A stretch of 64,000 bases of DNA from Ricinus communis (GCF_019578655.1 NC_063256.1:23288005-23352004), one strand, 5' to 3'; shown: positions 8,420 through 22,539, numbered from the stretch's first letter. The notes: a model not told the origin generated them from the letters alone. Program-made: numbers and translations.

Positions 8420-11222
8420 TGTCACGACCCCATCTATGGGCCCATGACTGAGACTAGGGAATGGGTAGCCGTAAGGCCACCAAATCCCGTAGTAAGCCTG
8501 ACACTCACAAACTCAATTAAATCTCATCTCATTTTACTGATGCCACAATTAATCTTACTGTTAAATTTTACATATTTAATTCGGTATGCCAGAAGGATTA
8601 GGCGAGACCCGAAACTACAGAAAGTTTACAACTGATATATCTACTATTTCTACTGCACAGAATCTAAATTTTTTACAAGTCAGAGAAACTGAACCAAACA
8701 CGTCACCTGATGATGAAGGAGTCGGGTTGCTTGATAAGAGCCACGGGAAGTCTAACAAACTCAAATATGAAAATCGAAATTGAGACCGCAATTAGAGAGT
8801 TAAAATCATATATCCAAAACAGTTGCATATACTTCAATAATATATTTATTTAATTTGAAATAAACATTAAGTCATGTAAAACATACGTGTCATGCCATGT
8901 TTAAATAAAATAATTTTTACACACTACGGGCGAGTACCAGAGAACCCTAATCCCAACACTAACATCTCGACTAATCTCATTCCAATGAATCGGGCGCCCG
9001 AGAGCAAAGCTCACCGTGGTCCTTAACTCCAGTCCTAGTCACTTAATGTTCACTATCGCCTACTTCTTACTCGACCTTACTCCACCGTCACTTAGGTTTC
9101 CAAATAAGCCCAGAGAGCAATGCTCACTAGGGACCTTTACTCCGGCAAACACACTCTACTAAGCTTCAGAGCGATGCTCGACTAGGCAATCCTAAACTTC
9201 CCTTTTAAATTTACCCATTTACCCTTTTCCATCACTCGGATTTACACCGTACACTCATCAAACTAATATGTTCTATCGCCGTCCCATCCCGTATCATCAT
9301 GCAATAATAAAATCAATGATAAAGGAATTGATATATATATGAATAGTAATAAAACATCATGATACACATGAATAATTGAATAATTTAAACTTGCAATCAA
9401 ATAATCATATTAGCTATTCAAAATTATGCATGACACGTGCATAACCGATATATGACTTTAACTCAACGCTTTGATGACCTCCTAGCTCGCGAAGGATTTA
9501 TTTAATCACGAAAAACAATTTATCAATAACACCAAACAATTGACACTAACCCTAGGTCTAGATCCCTAGGATCGACTGTCTAAGAATCTCGACCGCAAAT
9601 TCTACCAAAATTCAGAACCTCCCTACAACACGTATATTTACCCCCGTAAACGGGTCCATGACCTGCCAGAAAACACTTCAAATAATCAACAATTTAATAC
9701 AACAAGAGTCGGGTCCCCAAGACTTCACTATTTTTTCCGACTCCCCTACACAGCACAAATCACGACTATAGCAGGCAGTCCGACAACTAATTATTTTAAT
9801 ACACAAATATTATCTAATACTCAACACAAATCAATAAGCATATAATAAACCAGAGAACTCCAAAATCTACGGGCCAGAGAAAATTACCGAGACCCTTGAT
9901 TGCTGGGTCGACTCGCCTCCAGCCACTGGAGTCCAATTGACAATCTGAACACACCAATAGACTCGAAACAACGCGCTGATGACGATCCCACTTTCGATTT
10001 TTCGATCCGACTCCCGATCATCTGGAGGGATCGATTTGCAAATGGAGTCCGATCGCCATGAAACCGGTGCCATTGAGAAGCTTGAGCTGAGGAGAGTCCA
10101 GATACGTCCTCCGATCATCCATAGCACGTCGGAGCTCATCGAAAATGCTAACTACCCCTAACTTTTCACTTTGCTTCTGGCAACCTCAAGGGGAGATGGT
10201 GGGCAAGGAAGAAAGCTCGCCGGTTGCTGGTCATTTTGAGACCATAACCACCCAAAATGGTTGCCAGAGACGACCACAATGACGGCAAGAAGTCCGCTTC
10301 CTTCCGTGATACTTCTCACACTGACACCGAGTCGCCACGCCTCCTCCACCGAGTTCGGCCTGCCGCATTCAACCCGTAAGGCTCTCTCGTGATGGACGAA
10401 TCCTCACGCTATGGAAGTCAACTAAGCCTTCCGAAATCCACCTTCTTCCTCATTTCTTGTTTTATTTTCCTTGATCAATATCGACATTAGGTCCCTCAAC
10501 TTTTCTTTTTACCATTTGGTCCTCGACTTTTAATTACTATCAATTTCATCCCGCAAAATTCCAATTAACCCCTAAACTTTTCTTTAGCTTTCAATTAAGC
10601 CCCTAACTATTTAATTTGGGCCAAATTAGAATTATTGAAACTACACAATTACATATTTACCCTTGCTTTTAAATGTAAAATTACCAAAAAGCCCTTGCCA
10701 ACATATTTAATTACAAAAATACCAAACATACAAATTTTTATTAAAACCCCATATTAATAAAATTATACTTTTAATCCTTATTCCAAAATAAATTTTCAAT
10801 TTATTCCTAACAACAATTAATTTAATTAATCAATTTGGTAAATATTTTCTAATTAAAATTTAATACCATTATCTAATTAAAATACCCTTTCCCCAATAAT
10901 TCTTTTAAAAAATATCCTTTACAATTTCTTTCATAACTCTCAAATATAGAATCTAACTAAATATATTCATTTAGGGGAAAATTTTGAATAACCAAAAATA
11001 TAATTTATTTTTCAAATAATTTACTTAATTAATTTCTTAAAAATCAAACTAATTGGATATAGAAAATAACTCATTTATTTGTCTAGCATTAAAATTCAAA
11101 ATTGCATTTAAATCATTCCAATTAAACTAAATAAAAATAAAATAAAATTAATTTAAATAAAAACTCATTTATTAATCATTATTAATATTATCTTTATTAA
11201 AGGAAAATTTTTGAGTATTACA
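8420..11222 (-). mobile_element. 3' LTR of a Ty3/gypsy element (minus orientation), full length about 2.8 kb
   Basis: On the - strand the LTR starts TGTAATACTC at 11222 and ends GGGGTCGTGACA at 8420, giving TG...CA termini and 2803 bp. It is the most complete LTR reference in the window. It contains AT-rich ends, a GC-richer middle (about 9850-10380), and short dyad repeats of the GAGC-GCTC type near 9000, 9110 and 9170. Short open frames inside it (for example 9867-10139 and 10158-10349) match no protein I know and I treat them as chance. A polypurine tract and pol remnant lie immediately upstream on the - strand, which identifies it as the 3' LTR. Confidence 0.85.
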
Positions 11223-11240
11223 TTCTCCCCCCTCCCCTTA
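11223..11240 (-). other. Polypurine tract of the Ty3/gypsy element
   Basis: The - strand reads TAAGGGGAGGGGGGAGAA directly before the TG of the 3' LTR. A purine run abutting the 3' LTR is the second-strand primer site of LTR retrotransposons. It overlaps the last codons of the pol frame, as is usual in plant chromoviruses. Confidence 0.85.
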
Positions 11241-11595
11241 AGAAAAATTCGTCCTCGAATTTTAAAAGAAAAAGGAGCTCACACTAAGACTGAAACTAAA
11301 GAGAATAGGAACCTCTCATCTCCAACTCGGCTTCTCGGGAACTTTCCCCGACAGAAATAAATTCAACCACAAGATCTATCGACAAAACCCTTAAGCAAAA
11401 CTTGTGAACCTGAGAATCTGTGATCCTGACTTACTACTCCTCGGAAATCAAATCTTCATTTGCTTCCATAGGCAGAGGGTCCAACACGAGCAAAGGATTG
11501 AAAATGGATTTCCTCAACACAGACTTACGAAATACTGGATTGACCCGAGAGGAATTGTTTGGCGGCAAGTCCAACTTACGTGCCACCTCACCAAC
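11223..11595 (-). pseudogene. Truncated pol 3' end (integrase C-terminus, possible chromodomain remnant)
   Basis: On the - strand, 53 codons from 11595 to a TAG at 11434-11436 read Val-Gly-Glu-Val-Ala-Arg-Lys-Leu-Asp-Leu-Pro, then Val-Asn-Pro-Val-Phe-Arg-Lys-Ser. This is the typical C-terminal segment of Ty3/gypsy integrase (R/V-G-x-V-A-x-x-L-D-L-P followed by H/N-P-V-F-H). A frame with Arg-Glu-Ala-Glu-Leu-Glu-Met-Arg at about 11300 could be the end of a chromodomain. The final Phe-Glu-Asp-Glu-Phe-Phe-Leu-Arg-Gly-Gly-Gly runs into the polypurine tract. Everything upstream (gag, protease, RT, RNase H, most of integrase) is deleted. The frame is broken between the blocks. Confidence 0.75.
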
Positions 11596-11685
11596 CTAAA
11601 TAAAATAAAATTAATTTAAATAAAAACTCATTTATTAATCATTATTAACATTATTTTTATTAAAGGAAAAATTCTGAGTATTACA
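11596..11685 (-). mobile_element. 5' LTR stump (first 90 bp) of the same element
   Basis: This is about 90 bp nearly identical to the terminus of the 3' LTR at 11130-11222, including the ATTAATTTAAATAAAAACTC word and the TTACA end. On the - strand it is the first 90 bases of a 5' LTR, then jumps straight to the integrase end. So one deletion removed the rest of the 5' LTR and most of the internal region. I see no clear target duplication between 8415-8419 and 11686-11690. Confidence 0.8.
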
Positions 11686-11907
11686 TTATCAATATAAGTA
11701 GATAACCCCGTAAAACGTGTATATTTATGAATATGAGAAAACAACCACAGAGAAGTAGTAGTAATTCGTAGTGCCGAGAAAACAAATTTCAGAAGGGGTA
11801 AATTTTTTAATATGAGAAAACAACCCCGTAATACTTGGATATTTATCAATTGAAAAAATAACCTCGTAATCCGGGGATATTATCATTCAGGCATAAAACG
11901 TGTATAT

Positions 11908-14730
11908 TTATGAATCTGAGATAACAACAAGGTAAAAGTAATGTAATTGCGAGTCTGAAAAAACAGCCTCGTAGAGGCAGTAAATTTTTTGACATGAGAA
12001 AACAACCCGTAATACGGGGATATTTATCAATCGGATAAAATAACCCCGTAATTTTAGTATATTTGTGAGTATGGAAAAACAACCCCTTAAATGGGTTAAT
12101 TTTATAATATGAGAAAGTAATCCCGTAAAAGTAGTATATTTGTCAATATAAGAAAATAACTTCGTAAAACGTGTATATTTATGAATTTGAGAAAAAAACC
12201 CCATAATATAGCTAATAATATAATATAAGAAAAAGACCCCGTAAAAGTGGCGTATTTATCAATATAAGAAAATAACCCTGTAAAACGTGTATATTTATGA
12301 ATTTGAGACAACAACCCCGTAAAAGTAGTGTAATTGGGAGTCTGAGAAAACAGCCTCGTAGAAGGGGTAAATTTTTTAATATGAGAAAACAACCCCGTAA
12401 TACGGGGATATTTATCAATTGTAGAAAATAACCCCGTAATTTTAGTATATTTGTGAGTATGAGAAAACAACCCTTTAAATGGGTTAATTTTATAATGTTA
12501 GAAAACAACCTTGTAAAATTGGTATATTTTGATATAAGAAAATAACTCGTATAATGTGTATATTTATGAATTTGAGAAAACAACCCGATAATAGTGCTAA
12601 TAGTTTAATATGAGAAAATGGCCCAGTAAAAGTGGTATATTTATCAATATAAGAAAATAACCGCGTAAAATGTGTATATTTATGAATATGAGAAAACAAC
12701 CTCGTAGAAAGGAAAAAGAAATTTAATAAAAGAAAACAACCTCGTAATATGGATATATTTATCAATCGGAGAAAATAACGTCATAATTTTGGTATATTTG
12801 TGAGTATGAGAAAACTACCCCTTAAATGGTTAGTTTTATAATATGAGATAACAACCCAATAAAACAAAGGTATATTTATAAATATTAGAAAACAACCCTG
12901 TAATACATGCATATTTGTCAATCAGAGAAAATAACCCCTCAAATGGGTTAATTTCAGAATATGAGAAAACAATCCCGTTAAAGGGGTATATTTGTTGATA
13001 TAAGAAAATAACTTCGTAAAACATGTATATTTATGAATTTGAGAGAACAACCCCATAATAGTGCTAATAATTTAATATGAGAAAATGACCCCATAAAGTT
13101 GGTATATTTATCAAAATAAGAAAATAACTCCGTAAAACGTGTATATTTATGAATCTGAGAAAGCAATCCCGTAGAAGTATTGTAATTGCGAGTCCGAGAA
13201 AACAGCCCCGTTGAAGGGGTAAATTTCTTAATATGAGAAAACAACCTCGTAATACGTGGATATTTATCAATCGGCAAAAATAACCTCGTCATTTTGGTAT
13301 ATTTGTGAGTATGGGAAAACAACCCCTTAAATGGGTTAATTTTATAATACGAGAAAACAACCCCGTAATAGGGGTATATTTGTCGATATAAGAAAATAAC
13401 CGTAAAACGTGTATATTTATGAATTTGAAAAAACAACGCCATAATAGTGCTAATAATTTAATATGAGAGAACGACCCCGTATAGTTGGTATATTTATCAA
13501 TATAAGAAAGTAACCGCGTAAAACGTGTATATTTATGAATCTGAGATAACAACACCGTAAAAGTAATGTAATTGCGAGTCTGAGAAAACAGCCTCGTAGA
13601 GGCAGTAAATTTTTTGACATGAGAAAACAACCCGTAATACGGGGATATTTATCAATCGGAGAAAATAACCCTGTAATTTTAGTATATTTGTGAGTATCGA
13701 AAAACAACCCCTTAAATGGGTTAATTTTATAATATAAGAAAGTAATCCCGTAAAAGGAGTATATTTGTCAATATAAGAAAATAACTTCGTAAAACGTGTA
13801 TATTTATGAATTTGAGAAAAAAATCCCATAATATTGCTAATAATATAATATAAGAAAAAGACCCCGTAAAAGTAGCGTATTTATCAATATAAGAAAATAA
13901 CCCTGTAAAACGTGTATATTTATGAATTTGAGACAACAACCCCGTAAAAGTAGTGTAATTGGAAGTCTGAGAAAACAGCCTCGTAGAAGGGGTAAATTTT
14001 TTAATATGAGAAAACAACCCCGTAATACGGGGATATTTATCAATCGTAGAAAATAACCCCGTAATTTTATTATATTTGTGAGTATGAGAAAACAACCCTT
14101 TAAATGGGTTAATTTTATAATGTTAGAAAACAACCCTGTAAAATGGGTATATTTGTCGATATAAAAAAATAACTCGTATAATGTATATATTTATGAATTT
14201 GAGAAAACAACCCGATAATAGTGCTAATAGTTTAATATGAGAAAATGGCCCAGTAAAAGTGGTATATTTATCAATATAAGAAAATAACCCCGTAAAATAT
14301 GTATATTTATGAATATGAGAAAACAACCTCGTAGAAAGGAAAAAAATTTTGAATAAAAGAAAACAACCCCGTAATATGGATATATTTATCAATCGGAGAA
14401 AATAACGTCATGATTTTGGTATATTTGTGAGTATGAGAAAACTACCCCTTAAATGGTTAGTTTAATAATATGAGATAACAACCTAATAAAACGAAGGTAT
14501 ATTTATAAATATTAAAAAATAACCCTGTAATACATGGATATTTATCAATCAGAGAAAATAACCCCTCAAATGGGTTAATTTTAGAATATGAGAAAACAAT
14601 CCCGTTAAAAGGGTATATTTGTTGATATAAGAAAATAACTTCGTAAAACGTGTATATTTATGAATTTGAGAAAACAACCCCATAATAGTGGTAATAATTT
14701 AATATGATAAAATGACCCCATAAAAGTGGT
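11908..14730 (+). repeat. Tandem duplication of a multi-HOR block, period about 1625 bp
   Basis: Rare variants recur at a constant distance. The GTAGAGGCAGTAAATT monomer occurs near 11970 and 13595, the GTAGAAAGGAAAAA monomer near 12705 and 14330, and a CTCAAATGGGTTAA monomer near 12938 and 14562. Each pair is about 1625 bp apart. The first copy runs from about 11908 to 13532 and the second from 13533 to about 14730, after which similarity falls to the array background. This is a duplication of about four HORs, more recent than the HOR itself. Edges are approximate. Confidence 0.8.
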
Positions 14731-15402
14731 ATATATCAATATAAATAAAATAACCCAATAAAACGCTTATATTTATAAATCTGAGAAAATAACCCCGTAA
14801 AATTAGTGTAATTGCGAGTCTGAGAAAACAATCTCATAGAAGTGGTAAATTATTTAATATGAGAAAATAACCCCGTAATACGGGGATATTTATCAATCGG
14901 AGAAAAGAACCCTATAATTTTAGTACATTTATGAGTATCAGAAAATAACCTCGTAAAAGGGGTATAATTGTCGATTTATGAAAATAACCCCATAAAATAT
15001 GTATATTTATGAATTTTAGAAAAGGACCCCATAATAGTGGTAATAATTTAATATGAGAAAACGACCCCGTCAAAGTGGTTTATTTATCAATATAAAAAAA
15101 TAACCCTGTAAAACACGTATATTTATGAATCTAAGAAAATAACTCCCTAAAAAGTTGTGTAATTGTGAGTCTAAGAAAGAAGCCTCGTAGAAGGGGTAAA
15201 TTATTTAATATGAGAAAACAATTCTGTAAGAGAGGTATATTTATAAATATGAGAAGACAGCCCTGTAATACAGGGATATTTATCAATCGGAGAAAATAAC
15301 CACGTAATTTTGATATATGTGTGAGTATGAGAAAACAAAGCCTTAAATGGGTTAATTTTATAATATGAGAAAACAACCCTGTAAAAGGAATATATTTGTC
15401 TA

Positions 15403-15475
15403 TATAAGAAAATAACCTCGTAAAACGTGTATATTTATCTGTATAAGAAAATAACCTCGTAAAACGTGTATATTT
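15403..15475 (+). repeat. Recent single-monomer duplication (39-bp period)
   Basis: The word beginning TATAAGAAAATAACCTCGTA is repeated exactly 39 bp apart (15403 and 15442), and the identity runs through the rest of the monomer. Two adjacent identical type-7 monomers in an array where neighbours normally differ indicates a recent one-unit duplication. Confidence 0.8.
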
Positions 15476-18400
15476 ATGAATTTGAAAAAAGAACCCCATA
15501 ATAGTAGTAATAATTTAATATGAGAAAATGACCCTGTAATAGTGGTATATTTATCAATATAAGAAAACAACCTCGTAAAACGTGTATATTTATGAATCTG
15601 GGAAAAACTCCGTAAAGGTAGGGTAATTGCGAGTTTAAGAAAAGAACCTTGTAAAATGAGTAAATCTTTTAAAATGAGAAAACAACCTCGTAGAAGGGGT
15701 AAATTTTTTTATATGTGAAAACAACCCCGTAATACGGGGATATTTATGAATTTGAGGAAATAATTCTGTAATTGTGGTCTATTAATGAGTATGAGAAAAC
15801 AACCCCTTAAATGGGTTAATTTTATAATATGAGAAAAAACACCATAAAAGGGGTATATTTATCGATATTAGAAAATAATCCCGTAAAATGTGTATATTTA
15901 TGAATTTGATAAAACAACCCCAAAATAGTGCTAATAATTTAATATGAGAAAATGACCCCGTAAAAATGGTATATTTATCAATAAAAAAAATAACCACGTA
16001 AAGCCTGTATATTTATGAATCTGAGAAAATAACTCCCTAAAAGTAATGTAATTGCGATTCTAAGAAAACAGCCTCGTAGAAGGGGTAAATCTTTAAATAT
16101 TAGAAAATTACCCCGTAAGAGGTGTATATTTAAAAATATTAGAAAATAACTCTGTAATACGGAGAAAATAACCCGTAATTTTGGTATATTTGTGAGTATG
16201 AGAAAATAACCCTTTAAATGGGTGAATTTTAGAATATGAAAAACAATCCCGTTAAAGGGGTATATTTATTGATATAAGAAAGTAACCCTGTAAGACGTGC
16301 ATATTTATAAATTTGATAAAATAACGCATAATAATGGTAATAATTTAATATGAGAAAACGACCCCATAAAGGCAGTATATTTATAAATTTAAGAAAATAA
16401 CCCCGTAAAACGTGTATATTTATTAATATGACAAAACAACCCTGTAAAAGTAGTGTAATTACGAGTGTAAGAAAACAGCCTCGTAGAAGGGGTAAATTTT
16501 TAATATGTCAAAACAACTCCGTAATACGGGGATATTTATGAATATGAGAAAATAAACCCATAATTGTGGTATATTGGTGAGTATGAGAAAACAACCTTTT
16601 AAATGTGTCAATTTTATAATATGAGAAAACAACCCTGTAAAAGGGGTATATTTTTCGATGTAAGAAAATAACTCCGCAAAACGTGTATATTTATGAATTT
16701 GAGAAAACAACTCCATAATAATGCTAATAATTTAATATGAGAAAACGACCCCGTAAAAGTGGTATATTTATCAATATAAGAAAATAACCCAGTAAAACAT
16801 GTATATTTATAAATCCGAGAAAACGACCCCATAAAAGTAGTGTAATTACGAGTCTGAGAAAACAATCTCGTAGAAGGGATAAATTTTTTAACTATGAGAA
16901 AATAACCCCGTAATACTAGGATATTTATCAATTGGAAAAAATAACCTCGTAATTTTAGTATATTTGTGAGTATGAGAAAACAACCCCTTAAATGGGTTAA
17001 TTTTATAATATGAGAAAACAACCCCGTAAAAGGGCTATATTTGTCAATATAAGAAGATAACACCGTAAAACGTATATATTTATGAATCTAAGAAAACAAC
17101 CCCGTAAAAGTAGTGTAACTGTGAGTCTGAGAAAACGCACTCGTAGAGTGGGTAAATCTTCTAATATGAGAAAACAACCACGTAATACGAGGATACTTAT
17201 CAATCGGAGAAATTAACCCCGTAATTTTGGTATATTTTTTAGTATGAGAAAACAACCCCGTAAAAGGAGTATATCTGTCGATATAAGAAAATAACTCCGT
17301 AAAACGTGTATATTTATGAATTTGAGAAAACAACCCCATAATAGTGCTAATAATTTAATATGAGAAAATGACCCCGTAAAAGTGGTATATTTATCAATAT
17401 AAGATAATAACAATCAAAACCTCAGATATTTATGAATCGAAAAACAACTTTAAAAGTTGTGTAATTGCGATTCTAAGAAAACAGTATCGTAGAAGGGGTA
17501 AATTTTTTAATATGAGAAAACAACCCCGTAAGAGAGGTATATTTATAAATACTAGTAAACAACCTCGTAATACGGGGATATATATCAATCGCAGAAAATA
17601 ACCTATATTTGTGAGTATGAGAAAACAACCCCTTAAATGGAGTAATTTTAGAATATGAGAAAACAACCCCGTTAAAGGGGTATTTTTGTTGATATAAGAA
17701 AATAACTCCGTAAAACATGTATATTTATTAATTTGATAAAAATAATCCCACAATAGTGGTAATAATTTAATATGCAAAAACAATCCCGTAAAAGTGGTAC
17801 ATTTATCAATATAAGGAAATAACTGCGTAAAACGTGTATATTTATGAATTAGAGAAAACAACCCCATAAAAGTAGTGTAATTGCGAGTTTGAGAAAATAA
17901 CCTCATAGAACGGGTAAAGTTTTTAATATGAGAAATTAGCCTTGTAGAAGGGGTAAATTTTTTAATATGTGAAAACAACCCTGTAAAGCGGGGATATTTA
18001 TGAATCTGAGGAAATAAAACCGTAATTTTGGTGTATTTGTGAGTATGAGAAAATAACCCTTTAAATGTATTAATTTTATAATATGAGAAAACAACGCAGT
18101 AAAAGTGGTATATTTTTCGATATAAGAAAATAACCTCGTAAAATGTGTATATTTAGGAATTTTAGAAAACAACCCTATAATAGTGCTAATAATTTAATAT
18201 AAGAAAACGTCCCCGTAAAATTGATATATTTATCAATATAAGAAAATAACCCTGTAAAGCGTGTATATTTATGAATATAAGAAAACAACCCGTAAAAGTA
18301 GTATACTTGCGAGTATGAGCAAACAGCCTCATAGAAGGGGTAAATTTTTTAATATGAGAAAACAATAGAGTATGAGAAAACAACCCCTTAAGTGGGTTAA

Positions 18401-20659
18401 TTTTATAATATAAGAAAACAACCCCGTAAAAGGGGTATATTTGTCAATATAACATAATAACCCATTAAAACACCTATATTTATAAATCTTAGAAAACAAC
18501 TCAGTAAAAGTAGTGTAATTGTGAGTCTGAGAAAATAGCCTTATAGAAGGAGTGAATATTTTTATATGAGAAAATAACCAAGTAAGAGGAGTATATTTAT
18601 AAATATTAGAAAACGACCCCGTAATGCGGGATATTTATCAATCTAAGAAAGTAACCCCGTAATATTGGTATATTTGTGAGTATGAGAAAATAATCCTTAA
18701 AGGAGTTAATTTTATAATATGAGAAAACAACCCCGTAAAAGTAATGTAATTGTGAGTCTCAGAAAACAGCCTCGTAGAAGGGGTAAATTTTTTAATATGA
18801 GAAATTAAACCCGTAAGAGGGGTAAATTTATAAATATTAGAAAACAACCACGTAATACGCGATATTTATCAATTGGAGAAAATAACTCCGTAATTTTGGT
18901 ATATTTATGTGTATGAGAAATCAACCCGTTACTTGGGTTAATTTTAAAATATGAGAAATCAATCCCGCAAAACGAGTATATTTGTCGATATAAGAAAATA
19001 ATCCCGTAAAACGTGTATGTTTTTTACAAAACAATCCAATAATAGTGCTAATAATTTAATTTGAGAAAATGAGCCCTTAAAAGTAATATATTTATCAACA
19101 TAAGAAAATAATCCCGTAAAATGTGTATATTTATGAATTTGAGAAAACAACTCCGTAAAAGTAGTGTAATTACGAGTCGGAGAAAACAGCCTCGTAGAAG
19201 GAGTAAATTCTTTAATATGAGAAAACAACCTCGTAATACGAAAAAATTTACAATCGGAGAAAATAACCCTTGTAATTTGGGGATATTTGAGAGTATGAGA
19301 AAACAACCCCTTAAATGGGTTAATATTATAATATGAGAAAACAACCCCATTAAAGGGTATATTTGTAGATATAAGAAAATAATCCCGTAAAACGTGTATA
19401 TTTATAAATTTGAGAAAACAACCCCATAATAGTGTTAATAATTTAATATGAGAAAACGACCTCGTGAAAGTGATATATTTATCAATATAAGAAAATAACC
19501 CCGTAAAACATGTATATTTATAAATTTGAGAAAATAGTCCCGTAAAAATAGTGTAATTGGGAGTCTTAGAAAACAGCTAAAACCACCTCGTAAGAGGGCT
19601 ATATTTATAAATATTAGAAAATAACACCGTAATACGGGGATACTTATCAATCGGAGAAAATAACCCTGTAATTTTGGTATGTTTGTGAGTATAAGAAAAT
19701 AACCCCTTAAATCAGTTAATTTTAGAATATGAGAAAACAACCTCGTAATATGGGGTATATTTGTTGATATAAGAAAAAGACCTCGTAAAACGTGTAAAAT
19801 TATGAATTTGACAAAACAACCTTACAATAGTACTAATAATTTAATACGAGAAAACGACCTCGTAAAAGTGGTATATTTATCAATATAAGAAAATAACCCC
19901 GTAACACGTGTATATTTATGAATCTAAGAAAACAATCGCATAAAAGTAATGTAATTGCGAGTCTGAGAAAACAGTAAATTTTTTAATGTGAGAAAACCAC
20001 CAGGTAAGAGGAGTATATTTATAAACAATAGAAAACAACCCCGTAATGCGGGGATATTTATCAATCGAAGAAAATAACCCCATAATTTTGGTATATTTTT
20101 TAGTATGAGAAAACAACAACTTAAATGAGTTAATTTTAGAATAAGAGAAAATAACCCCGTAAAAGGGATATATTTATCGATATAAGAAAATAACCCCGTA
20201 AAGCATGTATATTTATGAATCTGATAAAACAACCCCGTAAAAGGGGTGTATTTATAAGTATTTGAGAACAACCCCTTAATACAGGAATATTTATAAAGAA
20301 AAATAACCCCGTAATTTTGGTATATTTTGTGAGTGTGAGAAAACAACCCCTTAAATGGGGTAGTGGTAGACTATGAGAAAATAATCACATAAAAGGGGTA
20401 TATTTGTTGATAAAAGAAAATAACCCCGTAAAATGTGTGTATTTATGAATTTTAGAAAACAACCCCATAATAGTGCTAATAATTTAATATGAGAAAATGA
20501 CTCCGTAAATATGGTATATTTATCAATATAAGAGAATAACCCCGTGAAACGGGTATATTTATGAATCTGAGAAAACAACCCCATAAAAGTAGTGAAATTG
20601 CGAGTCCGAGAAAACAACCTCGTAGAAGGTGTAAATTCTTAATATGAGAAAACAACCCC

Positions 20660-20729
20660 GTTAGAGGGTTATATTTATAAATATTGGAAATTAATCCCGT
20701 TAGAGGGTTATATTTATAAATATTGGAAA
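20660..20729 (+). repeat. Recent single-monomer duplication (39-bp period)
   Basis: GTTAGAGGGTTATATTTATA and the following bases occur at 20660 and again at 20699, 39 bp apart with essentially no differences over about 31 bases. As at 15.4 kb, this is a one-monomer duplication breaking the HOR order. Confidence 0.8.
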
Positions 20730-22539
20730 ATAATCCTGTTATACGGAATATTTTTCAATTGGAGAAAATAACCCCGTAATATTGGTATATTTGTGAGTAT
20801 GGGAAAACAACCACTTAAATGGGTTAATTTTATAATATGAGAAAACAACATCGTAAAAGGGGTATATTTGTCAATATAAGAAAATAACCTCGTAAAACAT
20901 ATATATTTATGAATTTGAGAAAATAATCCCATTATAGTGCTAATAATTTAATATGAGAAAATGACCCCGTAAAAGTGGTATATTTATCAATATAAGAAAA
21001 TAGCCCCGTAAAATGTGTATATTAATGAATCTAAGAAAACAACCACATAAAAGTAGTGTAATTGAGAGTTTGAGAAATTAGCCTCAAAGAAGGGGTAAAT
21101 TTTTTAATATAAGAAAACAACCCCGTAATACAGATATATTTATCAATCGGAGAAAATAACCCTGTAATTTTTGTATATTTCTGTGTATGAGAAAACAACG
21201 CCTTAAATGGGTTAGTTTTATAATATTAGAAAACAACCCCGTAAAAGGGGTATATTTATCAATATAAGAAAATAACCCCGTAAAACATGTATATTTATGA
21301 ATTTGAGAAAGCAACCTCATAATAGTGGTAATAATTTAATATGAGAAATCGACCACGTAAAAGTGGGAATAATTTAATATGAGAAAACGACCCCATAAAA
21401 GTGGTATATTTATCAATATAAGAAAATAATCCCGTAAAACGTGTAAATTTATGAATCTGCAAAAACAACTCCGTAAAAGTAGTGTAATTGCGAGTCTAAG
21501 AAAATAGTTTCGTAGATGGGGTAAATTTTTTAATATGAGAAAACAACCCCGTAAGAGTGGTATATTTATAAATATTAGAAAACAACCCCGTAATATGGGG
21601 ACATTTATCAATCGGAGAAAAGAACCCCAAAATTTTGGTACATTTGTGAGTATGAGAAAATAACCCCTTAAATGGGTTAATTTTATAATATGAGAAAACA
21701 ACCAAGTTCTTTAGTACATTTGTGGATTTAAGCGAATAACACCGTAAAACGTGTATATTTATGAATTTAAGAAAACAACCCCATAATAGTGCTAATAATT
21801 TAATATGAGAAAACGACTCCGTGAAAGTGGTATATTTATCAATATAAGAAAATAACCACGTAAAACGTGTATATTTATGAATTTGAGAAAACAACCCCGT
21901 AAAAGTAGTGTAATTGCGAGTCTGAGAAAACAGTCTCGAAGAAGTGGTAAATTTTAAAATATGAGAAAACAACCCCGTAATACGGGGATATTTATTAATC
22001 GGAGAAAATAACCTCGTAGCAATTTTGGTATATTTGTGAGTATCAGAAAACAACCCCTTAAATGGGGTAATTTTTTAGTAAGAGAAAATAACCCCGTTAA
22101 AGGGGTATATTTGTTGATATAAGAAAATAATCCCGTAAAATGTATATATTAATAAATTTGAGAAAACAACGAGTAAAAGTAGTGTAATTGTGAGTCTAAG
22201 AAAACTGCCTAATAGAAGGGGTAAATATTTTAATCTGAGAAAACAGCCTCATAGAAGGGGTAAATTCTTTAATATGAGAAAACAACCCTGTAATACCGAG
22301 ATATTTATCAATCGGAGAAAATAACCCCGTAATTTTTGTATATTTGTGTGTATGATAAAACAACCCTTTAAATGGATTAATTTTATAATATATGAAAATA
22401 ACCCCGTAAAAGGGGTATATTTATCAATATAAGAAAATAACCCCGAAAAACATGTTTATTTATGAATTTGAGAAAACAATCTCATAATAGTGGTAATAAT
22501 TTAATATGATAAAACGACCCCGTAAAAGTGGGAATAATT

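Noticed and set aside
9626..9655. LTR words CGTATATTTACCCCCGTAAA resembling satellite words (ACGTGTATATTTA, CCCCGTAA), hinting that the satellite arose from the LTR
   Set aside because: The match is about 10-12 nt each in a different order and spacing. Other LTR copies differ at these bases (AACATTTACCCC...). Coincidence in AT-rich sequence is likelier.
9867..10349. Open frames inside the LTR at 8420 that could be a captured gene
   Set aside because: They lie in the same GC-rich LTR block as in other copies, have no recognisable domain, and overlap on both strands.
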